A stretch of 64,000 nucleotides of DNA from Advenella sp. FME57. Its GTDB lineage: Bacteria; Pseudomonadota; Gammaproteobacteria; Burkholderiales; Burkholderiaceae_B. Position 1 is the stretch's first letter; each line of letters starts with the position of its first letter. The notes beneath the pieces are model-generated. The model saw only the letters and a list, made by a program, of their open reading frames with translations, did not search any database and had not been told where the DNA came from. The position numbers and the translations under genes were made by a program. Shown piece after piece: positions 18,810 to 27,809 of the stretch. The stretch is taken from contig NZ_JABUXU010000015.1 in the NCBI RefSeq assembly GCF_014897675.1, forward strand, positions 1-64,000. Reading direction: 5' to 3'.

Positions 18810-19805
18810 ATGTCATTTGATTTCAATAAAGATACTTCTTTTGTTCTGGGGAAAACGTATGTCAAATATCATTTCCAGAATTTATCCAAACCCATCGTGT
18901 TTCTATTTTCACCGGCTGACTCTGAAATTCCGATCGAGAATATACGAGCGAATATAGATCCTTGGGGGTTTTCAAGAATAAAAGAGTTAGGACTGAATGT
19001 TCTATCGTTCACCTCTCTACAGCCCAGAAATTGGTATAAACACCCGGTTTTAAATCAATATCTTAAAGTGCAGCTCCCAGACATGCTGCCAGACTTTCCC
19101 GAACGGCTTGGGATCGGCGCCAATGTAGGCGGTTTTGGCGTGTCTCTTTATGCAAATGCGCTCAATTGTCAACGGATCCTCCTGTTCAGCCCTATATCGA
19201 CCTTAAATCAGGAGCATGCCCCCTGGGAAAATCGTTTCGCGCAAGGTTTGCGCGGTCTGAACTGGACACAAGGAGACATCGATGGCAGCACAACGCGTTG
19301 CCCCGGCCAGATTATTTATGACAAACAACAGATGCTGGATAATTCACATGCACAGCGCTACGGCTCACAACTGGAACGCATCACCGCTCGAGGCCTGGGA
19401 GAAAATCTTTACAAACATCTTCAGACCATGAAGCTACTTGACAAAGTAATTGATGCTTTCATAGAAAATGAACTGACAAGCCATTTTTTCCATACATCGC
19501 TACGCAGAAGGCGGGGCTATCTGGATTATTATGCAGGGTTGCTCAACCACCCCTCCAATCGCCTGACCCCCGCTCGGCAAACAATTATCGAAAATCGCCT
19601 ACTTGCCTGTGTACGTAAATATGCCAAGGACCCTCAGGCCATTCGTTATCAGGACGCCACCCTACTCAGAGATCTAGCCATCAGAATCGAGAACGAGGAT
19701 CTAACTTTGGCAGAACATTTAATGAGTCAAGCCCACCAATTACGGAAAGGACCTTTCATCACTAAGAAACTGGAAGCATACCGCCGCGCCCTGAACCGGC
19801 GTTAA
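18810..19805 (+). CDS. Alpha/beta-hydrolase-like protein lacking catalytic residues
   Basis: The 331-residue product is clearly related to the protein at 25856-26848. Shared blocks include DPWGF/SPWGF, GLNVLSF, NWY, LPDFPERLG, PISTLN, CPG-plus-YD, and HLQTMKLL. The relative has a nucleophile elbow GGSMGGYG and a histidine in GVGHSTPTHLQ. Here the same places read GANVGGFG (Ser to Asn) and GLGENLYKHLQ (His to Glu), so hydrolase chemistry is unlikely. It may be a pseudoenzyme, a binding protein or a partner of its paralogue. The start at 18810 (MSFDFNKD) aligns with the paralogue start (MDFEFNID) and is chosen over the TTG at 18795. It has no signal peptide. Its 3' end nearly meets the convergent gene at 19808. 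Confidence 0.7.
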   Translation: MSFDFNKDTSFVLGKTYVKYHFQNLSKPIVFLFSPADSEIPIENIRANIDPWGFSRIKELGLNVLSFTSLQPRNWYKHPVLNQYLKVQLPDMLPDFPERLGIGANVGGFGVSLYANALNCQRILLFSPISTLNQEHAPWENRFAQGLRGLNWTQGDIDGSTTRCPGQIIYDKQQMLDNSHAQRYGSQLERITARGLGENLYKHLQTMKLLDKVIDAFIENELTSHFFHTSLRRRRGYLDYYAGLLNHPSNRLTPARQTIIENRLLACVRKYAKDPQAIRYQDATLLRDLAIRIENEDLTLAEHLMSQAHQLRKGPFITKKLEAYRRALNRR

Positions 19806-19807
19806 GC

Positions 19808-20281
19808 TCACGACATTACACGCATATACGTGAAATGTGTCACTAAATTGTCGCGACCGACCGCGGGTTCGCCCAAAACCAGGCGCCCCGCCCGCAGACC
19901 AAGCTCGTACAGTTTGTTAGAAATTTCCGTCAACCTATCCAGCTCGCCTTCAGGGCACGAAATATAGATCTCATCCAAAGCGAGCACATCAAGCCACAAC
20001 AAGAGAATCTTTGAGTCCGACTCGAGCAATAAACGCAATGATGAGACATCGAAAACCAGAAATAGCGAATCGGGTATCGTGCCCTCATCCAAGTCGCGTA
20101 ATGCAGAATCATTGTGCTCTACTTCTATGCAAGTGATGTCCTGAGCTGCATTATGAACAGTCTGGATAGACAATTGTTGACCCAAATCCGCACTCAATGC
20201 CTCGACCAGCATTTTCAGTTTTGGCACAAAAGAAACGTTATTGTTATATATCAAATACTTTTCCCACTTGTTAGTTAACAA
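19808..20281 (-). CDS. Hypothetical protein after the GT4-GT2 gene
   Basis: I do not recognise this 157-residue product. It is acidic and probably cytoplasmic, with no signal peptide or membrane segment. It contains alternating strand-helix segments such as SLRLLLESDSKILLLWLDVL and RLTEISNKLYELGLRAGRL. The TTG at 20281 lies directly after the TAG stop of the upstream glycosyltransferase gene, suggesting coupled translation. An internal ATG at 20212 is the alternative. Position as the last gene of the 22966-19808 transcription unit hints at a role in the same polysaccharide step. Confidence 0.5.
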   Translation of the reverse strand: MLTNKWEKYLIYNNNVSFVPKLKMLVEALSADLGQQLSIQTVHNAAQDITCIEVEHNDSALRDLDEGTIPDSLFLVFDVSSLRLLLESDSKILLLWLDVLALDEIYISCPEGELDRLTEISNKLYELGLRAGRLVLGEPAVGRDNLVTHFTYMRVMS

Positions 20282-22234
20282 CTACTCGATACGTTGACGA
20301 GCATAGAAGGCCTGCACAACCAATTGGTCCTGCCCTGCCTTATAATTGCCACAATTGAGCAATACATCGCGAATCATCACGTGTCCTCCTATCACGGCTC
20401 CTTCCTCCGGCACGTTATTCTGAAAGGTGTTGATTAAAAACCTTGGCACCCAGATATGCCTATATCCCCTCCTGGAAAAAGCCAGCCAGAATGCCCAGGC
20501 AAGGTCTTCACAATTGCGTCTCATTACATCAAACCCGATTTCAGATGCAACCTTTGTCTCGATCAATGCGGTCAGCACCATATCATTTCGTAAAAAATGA
20601 ACATGATCACCCATAAATTGACTGAGCACTTTTCCAGCGTTTACACCATACCTATATTGACTTGGCAACACCGCCTGCGGAATCATCACCGATGTGTTAT
20701 ATGCACGCAGCATTTCAACCAGAAAATTAGGTGCAAGGATGGTGCGCTCATCCAAAAAAACACATAATTTGGTTTTGGTCTTTTGAAGAAGCATCTTGAA
20801 CAGAGCCGCTCTTCCAACAAGCGGCTGCTCCAGCAATGTGCAATGGGGTAGGCGAAGCCGGATATATCCCTGCACAGTCTCACTAATTGAGCCCTGATCG
20901 AAACAGATCAACACATGTTGCGCCTTCATTGTTTGCGCACATATTGCGTCGATAACCGCCTGTATATTGCCGGCCTCTGTAACTGAAACCAGAAAGCTTA
21001 CGTCATGCGCCACGGCACGGCGTCGGGCAAATTTCAGAGCATATTTTTTCTTTTTCTTTCTGGCGGCGTCATACAAAGTACCAACGCTTTGCGCGATGCG
21101 TGAAGGATCAAGTTCTTCCTGGTTATACTGCTGCAAACGTTCAACTATGTCAGATGCGTTCTGAGCAATAGAATTCACCGTTCGCTGCCATTGCCTGACA
21201 TCGGGCTCTTTTTTATCGAGAATATAATGCTTTAAATCAGGGGGAAAAAAGGATTCCATCGGCGTACCTGACATCACGATTGGCAGCACACCTCGATCTA
21301 TGGCCTCAAGACACGCGAAACTGAACGTTTCAGCAGCCCCCAAAACCGGGAAAAAACTCCCTGCCTGCAAGCGTGCCAGCGCCTCATCTCTTGACAGCTC
21401 CCCCATGAATTTAACCTTGCCGCGCAATGTGGGCATCAACCGCTCAAGAATATACTCACGTGGATCTGCTCGAAACGGAATACGATCTTCTTTGCCAATA
21501 AAGAGCACTTCATCCAGCTCCGTTGAGCTATTCATTAAGTTGGCCAGCAAAATCAGCTTATCCACACCCTTCGATAGACAAAGTCGCCCAAGAAACTGCA
21601 TAGACGGATGGACTCTGTCGCAGGGAGTACACATTTGAAATGCATATGGCTCACGCACAACGACGATATTCTCTGTAATGCCGTACCTGTGCAGACGTGA
21701 ACGTGCCGATACAGAAGGAGTCAATATCAAATCGCTGATACGCAGCTGCTGCCGCTCGCTTGTAAGTTCGTTTTGCGTGTAAACGGACGAGGCAATTTGG
21801 TCCGCATCATTATAATCCTCGATGAACCCATGATTGAAGGTAGAGCAGAGGATGTTATGGCTCAAATTGGAAGACTGGATATGCTGAAATGCCCTAAGGG
21901 ATGGTGCCAGGAAGTCGGCAGACTCAATCACCTCAACTTGCCATTCAATCGCGCAACTTAAAATTTCATCAGATAGTATCGCGGAGACTGCATAATTATA
22001 TGGCCCTTGCGGAAACCGCCTGTGCACTTGAACACCGTCCAAATAACATATTCGGGTATTTTCGGACTTGAAAGGCCAATAATCATATGTCTCGTTCCTG
22101 GGCTGATACGTCCAGGTTAACAGGAACACCTCGTGGCCTGCCCGCTCCATAGCTGAAGCCATATAGCCAATATATGTGCCTATACCCCCTGACGGAAAAA
22201 TCGGGCTTTCATTTGTGACATATAGAATACGCAT
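20282..22234 (-). CDS. Fused glycosyltransferase (GT4 plus GT2-like domain)
   Basis: Residues 1-390 form a GT4/GT-B enzyme. The start MRILYVTNESPIFPSGGIG is the usual GT4 N-terminus with its glycine loop, and AAETFSFACLEAIDRGVLPI is the donor-binding E(X7)E-type region. After a basic KKKKKYALKFARRR linker, residues 405-650 look like a GT2 domain (VSFLVSVTEAGNIQAVIDAI, LCVFLDERTILAPNFL, CEDLAWAFWLAF). The usual DxD metal motif reads DER, so the second domain may be weak or dead. Fused transferases often add two sugars in sequence, but that is inference. It starts three bases after the stop of the hypothetical gene at 22238, so the two are one operon. Confidence 0.8.
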   Translation of the reverse strand: MRILYVTNESPIFPSGGIGTYIGYMASAMERAGHEVFLLTWTYQPRNETYDYWPFKSENTRICYLDGVQVHRRFPQGPYNYAVSAILSDEILSCAIEWQVEVIESADFLAPSLRAFQHIQSSNLSHNILCSTFNHGFIEDYNDADQIASSVYTQNELTSERQQLRISDLILTPSVSARSRLHRYGITENIVVVREPYAFQMCTPCDRVHPSMQFLGRLCLSKGVDKLILLANLMNSSTELDEVLFIGKEDRIPFRADPREYILERLMPTLRGKVKFMGELSRDEALARLQAGSFFPVLGAAETFSFACLEAIDRGVLPIVMSGTPMESFFPPDLKHYILDKKEPDVRQWQRTVNSIAQNASDIVERLQQYNQEELDPSRIAQSVGTLYDAARKKKKKYALKFARRRAVAHDVSFLVSVTEAGNIQAVIDAICAQTMKAQHVLICFDQGSISETVQGYIRLRLPHCTLLEQPLVGRAALFKMLLQKTKTKLCVFLDERTILAPNFLVEMLRAYNTSVMIPQAVLPSQYRYGVNAGKVLSQFMGDHVHFLRNDMVLTALIETKVASEIGFDVMRRNCEDLAWAFWLAFSRRGYRHIWVPRFLINTFQNNVPEEGAVIGGHVMIRDVLLNCGNYKAGQDQLVVQAFYARQRIE

Positions 22235-22237
22235 TTA

Positions 22238-22966
22238 CTACACTCTGGCGCCGGTCATCATAAAAGAGCTTAGCAGTATGCGATTAAGATCAGAAGTTGC
22301 ACGGGGTAAATTGATAATGATTCGTGCCCCGATTGCTTCTGCTAAAGGGAGCGATTCGTACTGAGCATCGTCAATATGATAACTAAATGCCAATGGTATA
22401 CCCAATGCCGGGTACGACTTATGATGATAGTCCTCATGCCTTGAGTCAGGAAAATACAACCGCAAATACATGGAAAAATCCTCTACCAACTCATCCGACG
22501 AAGCGCTGAAAGCAGGAACAAAATCCAAAGTTAAATTATTTATTTCCCTTAATGCATCAATAGATACATCTGTCTCCAGCGTGAAATATGTTAGGTCATG
22601 CTCTGGATCAATGCTGGGGTAGATCAACAAGCACGAGCTGCCTGCAGTAGGGTCCTCGGCATCAGATTCATCATGGTACGTATCCGTTTTGACCTTACAG
22701 CTGAAACCACCCGCATCTAAACTAAAACCAACACATACGCCACGGGTAATTTCTTCGTATGCCTGAACTGCTTGCTCGGTAACCTCAGGAGAAAACCTCG
22801 TCAATAATGACTCAAGGGCATTCTCCACCGGACCAGTAAAATCCTGAGCATCGGCATCAAATGGCGCGTTCTGGATATGCTCGTCCATGTACGCACGCAT
22901 TGTGACCAGCGCTTTTTCCATTGAATAGATTTGACTACGAAAAGCCTGTAAGGCGGCCTTGTCCAT
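22238..22966 (-). CDS. Hypothetical protein before the GT4-GT2 gene
   Basis: I do not recognise this 242-residue protein. It is strongly acidic (DADAQDF, TYHDESDAEDPTA, DELVEDF), lacks a signal peptide and membrane helices, and starts with a helical segment. GGGAGAAAGC before the ATG at 22966 is a good ribosome site. It is first in a three-gene minus-strand unit with the fused glycosyltransferase and the gene at 19808, and is probably cytoplasmic. No enzyme motif is visible. Confidence 0.55.
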   Translation of the reverse strand: MDKAALQAFRSQIYSMEKALVTMRAYMDEHIQNAPFDADAQDFTGPVENALESLLTRFSPEVTEQAVQAYEEITRGVCVGFSLDAGGFSCKVKTDTYHDESDAEDPTAGSSCLLIYPSIDPEHDLTYFTLETDVSIDALREINNLTLDFVPAFSASSDELVEDFSMYLRLYFPDSRHEDYHHKSYPALGIPLAFSYHIDDAQYESLPLAEAIGARIIINLPRATSDLNRILLSSFMMTGARV

Positions 22967-23261
22967 GCTTTCTCCCTTGCCACGGCCATTCCATCTACAG
23001 ATGGAAATGCACCAATTTATATAAATCTGAAGTCTTTTAGTTGCACTTTAATTGCGTTAACCAAAAGGCAGTTATTTTTCGTTAGAAAAGTAACATGGAA
23101 TATCATTTTAACATCATTAGTTTCCCACCGTTGCCCGACCTAGGCTTGGCAAACACGGGCACCGTTACACATATCACAATTGAAAGATGCAATGGATGGC
23201 GAAAATTCGTCAAACACGATAGAATTATCAAGCCATTAACAATTGAACCTTATATCTTTTA
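22967..23261. promoter_or_regulatory. Divergent AT-rich promoter region
   Basis: This gap separates two divergent genes and should hold promoters for both. It is AT-rich. I see no clear -35/-10 pair or operator. Confidence 0.3.
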
Positions 23262-24341
23262 ATGTTTTTTAAACTAATAAAAGACCAATTGAAGTCAAAA
23301 AATGTCATCTCCAAAATTCTCGCGGAAACCGAGGATTATCGAATTACGCTCCACGATATCGGCAGCAAGACTACTATAATCACATTTGGCTATTGGGGCA
23401 GCGGAATCAGCCAGAAAGGCTTTGGCACCGACTTTTGCTTAAAAAATGGCTTTAATAATATCTATGTGTGCTGCAAGGGCGCGCAACGCTTTCAGCACCT
23501 GTCGCTGGATACGTTCACCAACACAGTTAAAGACGTATTAAAAAGCAAAGACGTAATCACCTATGGATTATCTCTGGGAGGATACGCTGCCATTTATTAC
23601 GCAGCCCACATTAATGCCAGGATTGTCGCATTTAGCCCCCGCAACTTAAGCCACCCGGCTACTCCCCGAATCAAACAAACTTTCACTCATACTCAAATCT
23701 ACGAAAACGCAGTCACAAGACACACCCCGATTATCATAATTGATCCATTTGATCAAACTGACTTCACATTCATCACAAAAGCAATTGCTCCCGCATATAA
23801 AAAAATGCACGTCATACACATCGATAATGCCGGGCATAGTTGCTTTGGCGCGATCAAAAGCAGCGGTAAACTAGGACCTTTTCTATTGAATTTATTCGCA
23901 GGAAAAGTTGACCAGATAGACGTTGAGAATAAATACAAAGCAGAGTTCCTGGCACAAAAGGCCCAAGCTTATATGCATACCGAAGGGCATGCCGAGCCCT
24001 ATATTCGAGCACTTATCCAACTGGACCCAAGTAGGCGAACCTTACGACTAGCCAAGGAGTATATCGTGACGAACAGCAAAGCTATAAAACTACCCACTCT
24101 TTCCATCAATGAAACTAGAGCGTGCCTGGCCACCCTAGACAATGCCTTTACCGAAAAATCGATGGCTTTTGACATTTTGACAAAAACAGCCGCTGTTCTA
24201 GAAGATGCCGGTCAGTTTGAAACGGCATTATCGCTATATCAACTTGCTATTATCAAATGGCCAGAAAGCCAACGGGCGCGCCAAAAGATTGAGTCATTGA
24301 TGCCAATTGTGAATCTGACCAAACAACAAGAGAACGCTTGA
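23262..24341 (+). CDS. Alpha/beta-hydrolase with intact triad motifs and C-terminal extension
   Basis: The 359-residue product has a nucleophile elbow YGLSLGGYAA (about residues 106-115), a possible acid in IIDPFDQTD and a histidine in NAGHSCFGA, in the expected order for a serine hydrolase. Residues beyond 220 form a helical tail that ends with a tetratricopeptide-like stretch (AGQFETALSLYQLAIIKWPE). The substrate is unknown; removal or transfer of acyl groups on the capsule would fit the location. No signal peptide is seen, so it would act in the cytoplasm. It is only distantly like the pair at 18810 and 25856. No strong ribosome site is visible. Confidence 0.65.
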   Translation: MFFKLIKDQLKSKNVISKILAETEDYRITLHDIGSKTTIITFGYWGSGISQKGFGTDFCLKNGFNNIYVCCKGAQRFQHLSLDTFTNTVKDVLKSKDVITYGLSLGGYAAIYYAAHINARIVAFSPRNLSHPATPRIKQTFTHTQIYENAVTRHTPIIIIDPFDQTDFTFITKAIAPAYKKMHVIHIDNAGHSCFGAIKSSGKLGPFLLNLFAGKVDQIDVENKYKAEFLAQKAQAYMHTEGHAEPYIRALIQLDPSRRTLRLAKEYIVTNSKAIKLPTLSINETRACLATLDNAFTEKSMAFDILTKTAAVLEDAGQFETALSLYQLAIIKWPESQRARQKIESLMPIVNLTKQQENA

Positions 24342-24509
24342 ATACATGTCCTGCCAATTTACCAAAATTTCGATACAGACCTGCATACGGCCCCATCAAT
24401 ACAGTAAGCAATTAAAAATATCGAACATCGAACATCGAATACCCAGCACCACGCCAATTGGTATGCCGTACTAGGCCGTCGCTAATGCAACACAACAGGC
24501 CTTCGCTAT

Positions 24510-24575
24510 CCATGCGTTAGTGGAACTGGTAGATGCAGGTACCAACGACTCCGAATGATCGTAAACACGTTGGGC
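24510..24575 (+). other. tRNA-Leu-like fragment (degenerate)
   Basis: GCGTTAGTGGAACTGGTAGA resembles the acceptor and D-arm of a bacterial tRNA-Leu, whose D-loop often reads AACTGGTAGA. A proper anticodon stem and a T-arm (GGTTCGAATCC type) are not found, so this is at best a decayed tRNA or an attachment-site relic. The flanking gap 24342-24719 has no other gene. Confidence 0.25.
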
Positions 24576-24601
24576 TCACGAACAGTTGTTTTTTAGCGAA
24601 A

Positions 24602-24624
24602 GCCCACATTGGGCCCCTTTTTTT
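24602..24624 (+). terminator. Hairpin terminator in the 24.3-24.7 kb gap
   Basis: GCCCA and TGGGC pair around CAT, followed by CCC and a run of seven T. It could end transcription from the hydrolase gene at 23262-24341 or from the tRNA-like fragment. Confidence 0.6.
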
Positions 24625-24719
24625 GTGACATTTTGATTACAATTTTCTTTTGGTTCAGGTAATCTGTATAAAAAAGTTGCATGCTATCGCTAACGTAAGA
24701 CTTGGGCACGGAGACAACC

Positions 24720-25100
24720 ATGGAGCACAATGTAACAACAACCTACCTGTTAAGCGGGAAGGGAGATCAGAGAATGGAAACCATTGAGGGCAAGCAACAA
24801 TCGGTGCCCGCGTGGAACCAATGGTGCTTGGCAATAAATCCAGCTCGCAACACCGATATAATCGCATCGGTCAAATATCAAAATCTCGATTTGTACAATA
24901 TATTAGTTAACAATCCTGAAAAATCAGAATCTTTTTTTGATGAGCTTGCGTCGGCCCTACTGGCAAAAATACAGAAAGAGCAACGGGACGTTGTAGCCAT
25001 CGAATTTGAATTCGATGGGTATCCGGTTTGTCTATCCAATCTTATTCCGCCAGGAACGGCCAACGACATAGAACATTATTATTGGTGTGTCGAACGGTAG
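24720..25100 (+). CDS. Small hypothetical protein
   Basis: The 126-residue product is unrecognised. It is soluble-looking, with a helical middle (ESFFDELASALLAKIQKEQRD) and a possible strand (VVAIEFEFDGYPV). GGAG lies seven bases before the ATG at 24720, which is why that start is preferred over 24702. It sits alone between two gene-poor gaps in an island with IS debris, which is common for strain-specific genes. Confidence 0.5.
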   Translation: MEHNVTTTYLLSGKGDQRMETIEGKQQSVPAWNQWCLAINPARNTDIIASVKYQNLDLYNILVNNPEKSESFFDELASALLAKIQKEQRDVVAIEFEFDGYPVCLSNLIPPGTANDIEHYYWCVER

Positions 25101-25855
25101 TTGGTGGACCGCTCTAGAATCGAACATTGACGCTACGATAATGGCAAATTCTTCGCAAGGTCATCCTTCCTGCGTATTACATCATTCAGGCCAAGGTCGC
25201 CTAGTTACCAGTTTCTGAATTTTCTCAAAAATCCCCAGGAGTGCGATGCTGCATAAGCCGCAGAGACAATTGCTGGGAAAATGTAGTGATGGAAAGCTTT
25301 TTCTCGATACTCAAGCTGGAATGCGTGTATCGGTAATAATTCAAGACCAACGCCGAACTTAAAACGGCTATCGTTGACTATATTTAATGCCTCTACCAAC
25401 TGTCCCTGCAGGCACTCAGCAAACGTGATCCTAGCTCATGTGGCTATCCAAATAATCGGGGGAACCTTAATCATCCTCATATCACCCTACAAGTAGCCAC
25501 GTATCTTCAACAAATCTCAGTGAAATTTCTAGACGATATTGAGCGAGCCGTTACAATGCAAACCCTGCTTGAGGGTAAGACCGCCTGAAAATCAAAGGAC
25601 GTGGTCCAAAAATGATCAGACAGTTATCCGTTTGTCAGATTACGTTTGAGCTAATGTAAATTATCAGTGCCGAAAATTTGACCTTCCCAACTCCTCCGCT
25701 GAATCAAGTCACCACACCGGTCGTGCTATTTCATGACTTCGTAGTTGTTAGCTTTAGCATTACTACTCGACATACTAATTAAGTGATTAATTCACCTCCC
25801 ATGCGCTGACAACTTTTTCAAATGTCCAATCCATTGGAATTCATTGAGTTTGAAT
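25101..25855. other. Gene-poor stretch
   Basis: No convincing gene is seen in about 755 bases. A 64-codon frame at 25205-25399 lacks support. A short plus-strand frame ends near 25587 with the residues MQTLLEGKTA and may be the tail of a decayed gene. The region looks eroded. Confidence 0.4.
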
Positions 25856-26848
25856 CTACTTTTGTGCGATTTTTCTATACTGCTTTATTTTTTTTTCAAT
25901 AAATGTGCCTTGGCGAATTTGATACGCCAATTCCATTAATTTAAGTGCTTTATGTATATCAATATCCTCTAAAAGACGTGCACTATCCCGCAGCGTATCG
26001 GCAAATTTACGCTCAATGGTGATATTTTGTGGACTATTAATTTGCCCCTGGAGAAATTGATTCTTTCTATTCTGGATTATACGACGTCTAGTTTCAGTAT
26101 GAGTACGAAACTCTTCATTTAACATTTCATCATAATATCTCACGATATTTCTTCTTTTTCTTACACTTTCATGAAATTGAACACAATCAATATCCCCATC
26201 GACAAACGCTTGAAATAGTGGGCTCAGTAGCTTCATCGTTTGAAGGTGTGTCGGCGTGCTGTGCCCCACACCAGGAATTTTCAAATGGACAATATTTTTC
26301 TTGTATCTAAGTGCGTGTAATCGATCGAGTTTGAAAAGTGGGTCATAGACTACGTATCCCGGGCAGTTCATCTTCGAGCCATCAAATACCCCGTATTTCC
26401 AGCTAAGTGAGCGTCCTCCAGGGAAGCGAGTCTCCCATGGCACTAGCCGATCATTTAGAGTCGATATAGGGTTCATGAGAAGCACTCTGTTCATTCTAAG
26501 GATATTTGCGAAAGCGCTCACCCCATACCCTCCCATTGAACCACCGTAACCTAGCCGCTCTGGAAAATCAGGAAGATTTGCAGACAGATCTCGCAGAAAA
26601 GCTGGAAAAGCTCGTTTTCTATACCAGTTACTGGGACGGCAGGAGGCAAAAGATAAAACGTTCAAACCTTTTCTTTTAACGAACTCAAATCCCCATGGTG
26701 AAGGATATTCCGAAATTTTTGCTTCATCAATTAATTCCCCAAGATTAGCAAAGGTAATGACAAGCGGTTTTTTGATATTGCAAAAATGATATTTAAAATA
26801 CACATTTGCCGCAGAAGACGCTCGGTCGATATTAAATTCAAAGTCCAA
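25856..26848 (-). CDS. Alpha/beta-hydrolase-like protein, paralogue of 18810-19805
   Basis: This 330-residue protein carries a nucleophile elbow LGYGGSMGGYGVSAFAN and a histidine in IPGVGHSTPTHLQTMKLL, so it may be an active serine hydrolase or acyltransferase. It shares most of its length with the protein at 18810-19805, which has lost both residues. The start is a TTG at 26848, supported by GAGGAATT just upstream and by alignment with the paralogue. No signal peptide is present, so a cytoplasmic role is likely. It may act on the capsule or its precursors, but nothing in the sequence fixes the substrate. It stands alone on the minus strand. Confidence 0.7.
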   Translation of the reverse strand: MDFEFNIDRASSAANVYFKYHFCNIKKPLVITFANLGELIDEAKISEYPSPWGFEFVKRKGLNVLSFASCRPSNWYRKRAFPAFLRDLSANLPDFPERLGYGGSMGGYGVSAFANILRMNRVLLMNPISTLNDRLVPWETRFPGGRSLSWKYGVFDGSKMNCPGYVVYDPLFKLDRLHALRYKKNIVHLKIPGVGHSTPTHLQTMKLLSPLFQAFVDGDIDCVQFHESVRKRRNIVRYYDEMLNEEFRTHTETRRRIIQNRKNQFLQGQINSPQNITIERKFADTLRDSARLLEDIDIHKALKLMELAYQIRQGTFIEKKIKQYRKIAQK

Positions 26849-27809
26849 TCAAATTCCTCGATGAATAATTTCTTTGTTTTCCGCCTTTATATGAAAGCAT
26901 ACAAGAGCAGTTTTCCATTTAAAAATATTATACGAACGAATCTTCGTTAAATTTTGTGCTGTTTTATTGGAATTTGTAATAAGGTTTTAATGAGTTACTG
27001 GACGAACTAAGGGTAAACGATCTTTGAAGACAACATCGAGACACTAAAGTCAAAGACCTGTAATTCTGCATCATCAATCCAACGAGAGAGCGCCATCAAT
27101 TTAAGTATTGTGTATTTGGTAGCTGGAACACTCACAGCACGCAACTCCGCGGTATTGGACGAAATGCGGTAACTAGGCGACTCTGGCACTGTTAATTGGC
27201 ACACTGATCACCGGTGTTGGTATGCGTGGCATCTACGACCCTTAGGTTTGGCTCCGTCAACCGCTTGAGGTTTACTAGCTCCGATTACATCACGCTGGAG
27301 CGTGTGATTCAAACGCTCAAGGAGCAATGCGCCTATCAACATTGGTTGAAAATCCTAATTCAGATTCTGCATTGGCCGCTAAAGTTAAGCGGAGAACGCT
27401 GGGACATTACAGAAACGCTGGGGACCTTACGCCAACCCCCAGCGGAGCGCGAAAAATTTCTCAGCAGTACGTCTAAGGTTGGAGAAAACCTGTCACTAAT
27501 CCAGCCGAAGCTGATAGCATTCATATCGATGAATCAATGATGAGGCATGCATTCTGGAGTGCTTATGTAATTCACTCCCTATTTATCCATATGTATTTTT
27601 TCTTGGATAAGAAAAATTATCCTATTCAAATTGCTGCTACTATTAACCGTACTGCGACCCAAAGATGTTACCTCAAAGTACTGGTGAAACTCGGTTGCGT
27701 TATTACTCAATTTATTACAAACGCCGTGCATCATTCAGAGTGACAATAAGTCCAAGCGATATTGGTTTAAGGTACTGACTGTCTGACAATCGTGGCATAA
27801 GGAAAAACA
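26849..27809. other. Eroded intergenic region with IS debris
   Basis: About 960 bases without a convincing gene. Frames at 27007-27204 and 27537-27743 lack family features. The one recognisable element is the IS3-family remnant at 27265-27411. Confidence 0.4.
27265..27411 (+). mobile_element. Short remnant of the same IS3-family element
   Basis: The stretch encodes ERVIQTLKEQCAYQHWLK, matching ERVIRTLKEQCAHRHRFE of the intact OrfB. After a deletion it continues to GAGAACGCTGGGACATTACA, the complement of the element's left terminal repeat. The rest of the element is gone. Confidence 0.65.

Noticed and set aside
25205-25399. 64-codon minus-strand frame
   Set aside because: No ribosome site or recognisable motif, and the surrounding sequence looks eroded.
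27007-27204. 65-codon minus-strand frame
   Set aside because: No family features, and it adjoins IS debris.
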